From Oscillatoria nigro-viridis PCC 7112 (GTDB lineage: Bacteria > Cyanobacteriota > Cyanobacteriia > Cyanobacteriales > Microcoleaceae): a DNA stretch of 64,000 bases. The translations under genes and the position numbers were made by a program. The stretch is from contig NC_019729.1 in NCBI RefSeq assembly GCF_000317475.1, positions 4,416,501 through 4,480,500 of the forward strand, written 5' to 3'. This document shows, piece after piece, positions 63,220 through 64,000 of the stretch; position 1 is the stretch's first letter; every line of letters begins with the position of its first letter. The notes beneath the pieces are model-generated. The model made no database searches. It had not been told where the DNA came from and saw nothing but the letters and a program-made list of their open reading frames with translations.

Positions 63220-63633
63220 TCGATCGAGCGAATTGTTTGCTACTTGAGTTTAGACTATTTTTATCCTCCGCGTCGCACGGGGGATAATTGGTTTTTGTTG
63301 TTAATTTACACGCTCGTACATTTTCCAACTGAATCGATCGCTTGCTCGATCACCTGACACGGCAGGCGAGAGTATTTCTACTCATCTAGAGCCGACTGAT
63401 CGACTCGGACGGGGCACCCCAACTGCGTGTGTGCCAGTTGAGGGTGCGGAATGTGGGTATATATATGTCACTATAACTCATAGGGGGTATAACCCCTCGT
63501 AGCTTTATCGAATCTTTACAATCACAAAATTTTTGTAAAGATGGATGTTTTTATTTGACCGATCGGTCGTTTTATGAAATTAAAATGCTGATATTTATTA
63601 AGTTAAATGAGTGTCCTCTGAATTACCAAAATT

Positions 63634-64000
63634 CTAAGCTCCTTTACCGTGCTTCGGCAAATGGTGCAGCAAATACCATAAGACGGCTAAATTTGCGATA
63701 AATACCGCTAACTTAAGTACCGTGACCCCGTGAACTAATTCATATATTTCAGGGGGTATACTGATGCTTACCAGCACTACAACTAAGATGGTTGCCCAGT
63801 CTTTTTCGTACCACAAACCAACGGCTTCAACAGCAGTTAATACTGCATAAAGTGCTGCGGCAAGTCCGCTAAGCAGTAAGCTTTTAGGCTTGAGAATGAG
63901 AATTTTGTCTAAGATGAATTCAATAAGTTTTAGTTTGCTTTCTAACAAATAAGATTGCGAAACTTCTTCTAAGACGTGATGATTTTTTAAGGCAAAAAGC
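63634..64000 (-). CDS. DUF2127 membrane protein, 5' end outside window
   Basis: The frame is open to the window edge, so the TTG at 63948 is not the start. About 121 C-terminal residues are visible. Three hydrophobic segments are seen, with the family motif EIYELVHGVTVLKLAVFIAN and an end VLWYLLHHLPKHG. DUF2127 proteins are small membrane proteins of unknown function. The upstream part reads FALKNHHVLEEVSQSYLL. Confidence 0.8.
   Translation of the reverse strand, partial: LFALKNHHVLEEVSQSYLLESKLKLIEFILDKILILKPKSLLLSGLAAALYAVLTAVEAVGLWYEKDWATILVVVLVSISIPPEIYELVHGVTVLKLAVFIANLAVLWYLLHHLPKHGKGA

Larger units (their letters stand above)
61210..63457 (-). mobile_element. IS1634-family insertion sequence
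   Basis: 2248 bp with about 56-bp terminal inverted repeats, CCCACATTCCGCACCCTCAA at the left and the inverse at the right, ending inside at GAGTC; only one or two mismatches are seen. TATATA flanks both ends (61204-61209 and 63458-63463) and is the probable target duplication. One transposase is encoded in two frames. Confidence 0.88.

Noticed and set aside
1..64000. tRNA, rRNA or other standard RNA genes
   Set aside because: I saw no cloverleaf with GGTTCGAATCC-type T-arm or rRNA signatures; a covariance scan was not possible.

Overview
The window reads as a chromosomal segment of a filamentous, Oscillatoriales-type cyanobacterium (Microcoleus/Oscillatoria/Tychonema-like). This rests on very frequent HIP1-type GCGATCGC octamers, cyanobacterial domain families (DUF1822, CHAT, RRM-type Rbp, DUF4870), polysaccharide genes resembling hormogonium-polysaccharide genes, and a dense load of palindromic intergenic repeats. 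The species assignment is inference. No tRNA, rRNA or CRISPR array was seen.

Layout. 1-3593: a two-gene histidine-kinase cassette (a hybrid kinase cut by the window edge, then a REC-HisKA-HATPase protein). 3613-7516: a WcaF-like acetyltransferase and two GT2 glycosyltransferases with a CDF cation transporter between them. 7826-9107: cobU and a Cys-rich hypothetical. 9108-12810: an IS1341-type tnpB element whose tnpB gene is split by a 2375-nt group II intron; the exons rejoin in frame exactly at the intron ends. 12884-13400: MITE-like repeats. 13488-16749: two secreted M16 peptidases, one catalytically intact and one without the zinc motif, separated by a MITE. 17616-19685: ABC1/UbiB-type kinase. 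19771-21440: a DDE insertion sequence inserted in the stop codon of a secreted VWA protein gene. 22787-24225: two small uncharacterised genes. 24474-34549: a giant RTX repeat gene (2698 codons before insertion) split by an IS607 element at 27389-29394.

35652-47687 is the most system-like region: a sigma-factor-like gene, a DUF1822 gene, a cytosolic CHAT (caspase-like)-TPR gene, a secreted FecR-like/TPR gene and a 2250-residue two-partner-secretion exoprotein ending in a second CHAT protease domain, all co-oriented with short or overlapping junctions in the first four. I read it as a protease-based regulatory or cell-surface system with an intracellular and an exported caspase-like arm; its function is not established from sequence.

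48097-64000: a TerB-like gene, an RRM RNA-binding protein, a degenerate M48-type membrane protein with both recognisable zinc-ligand positions changed, a STAND-type NTPase with a tail of exact 144-bp TPR units, a small conserved protein, a toxin-antitoxin pair whose toxin is broken by a 158-bp insertion, prfC, a DUF4870 membrane protein, an IS1634-type element whose transposase is in two frames joined by two tandem slippery heptamers, and the end of a DUF2127 membrane protein. Mobile DNA has repeatedly landed in genes here, and several insertions can be reversed on paper to the base.
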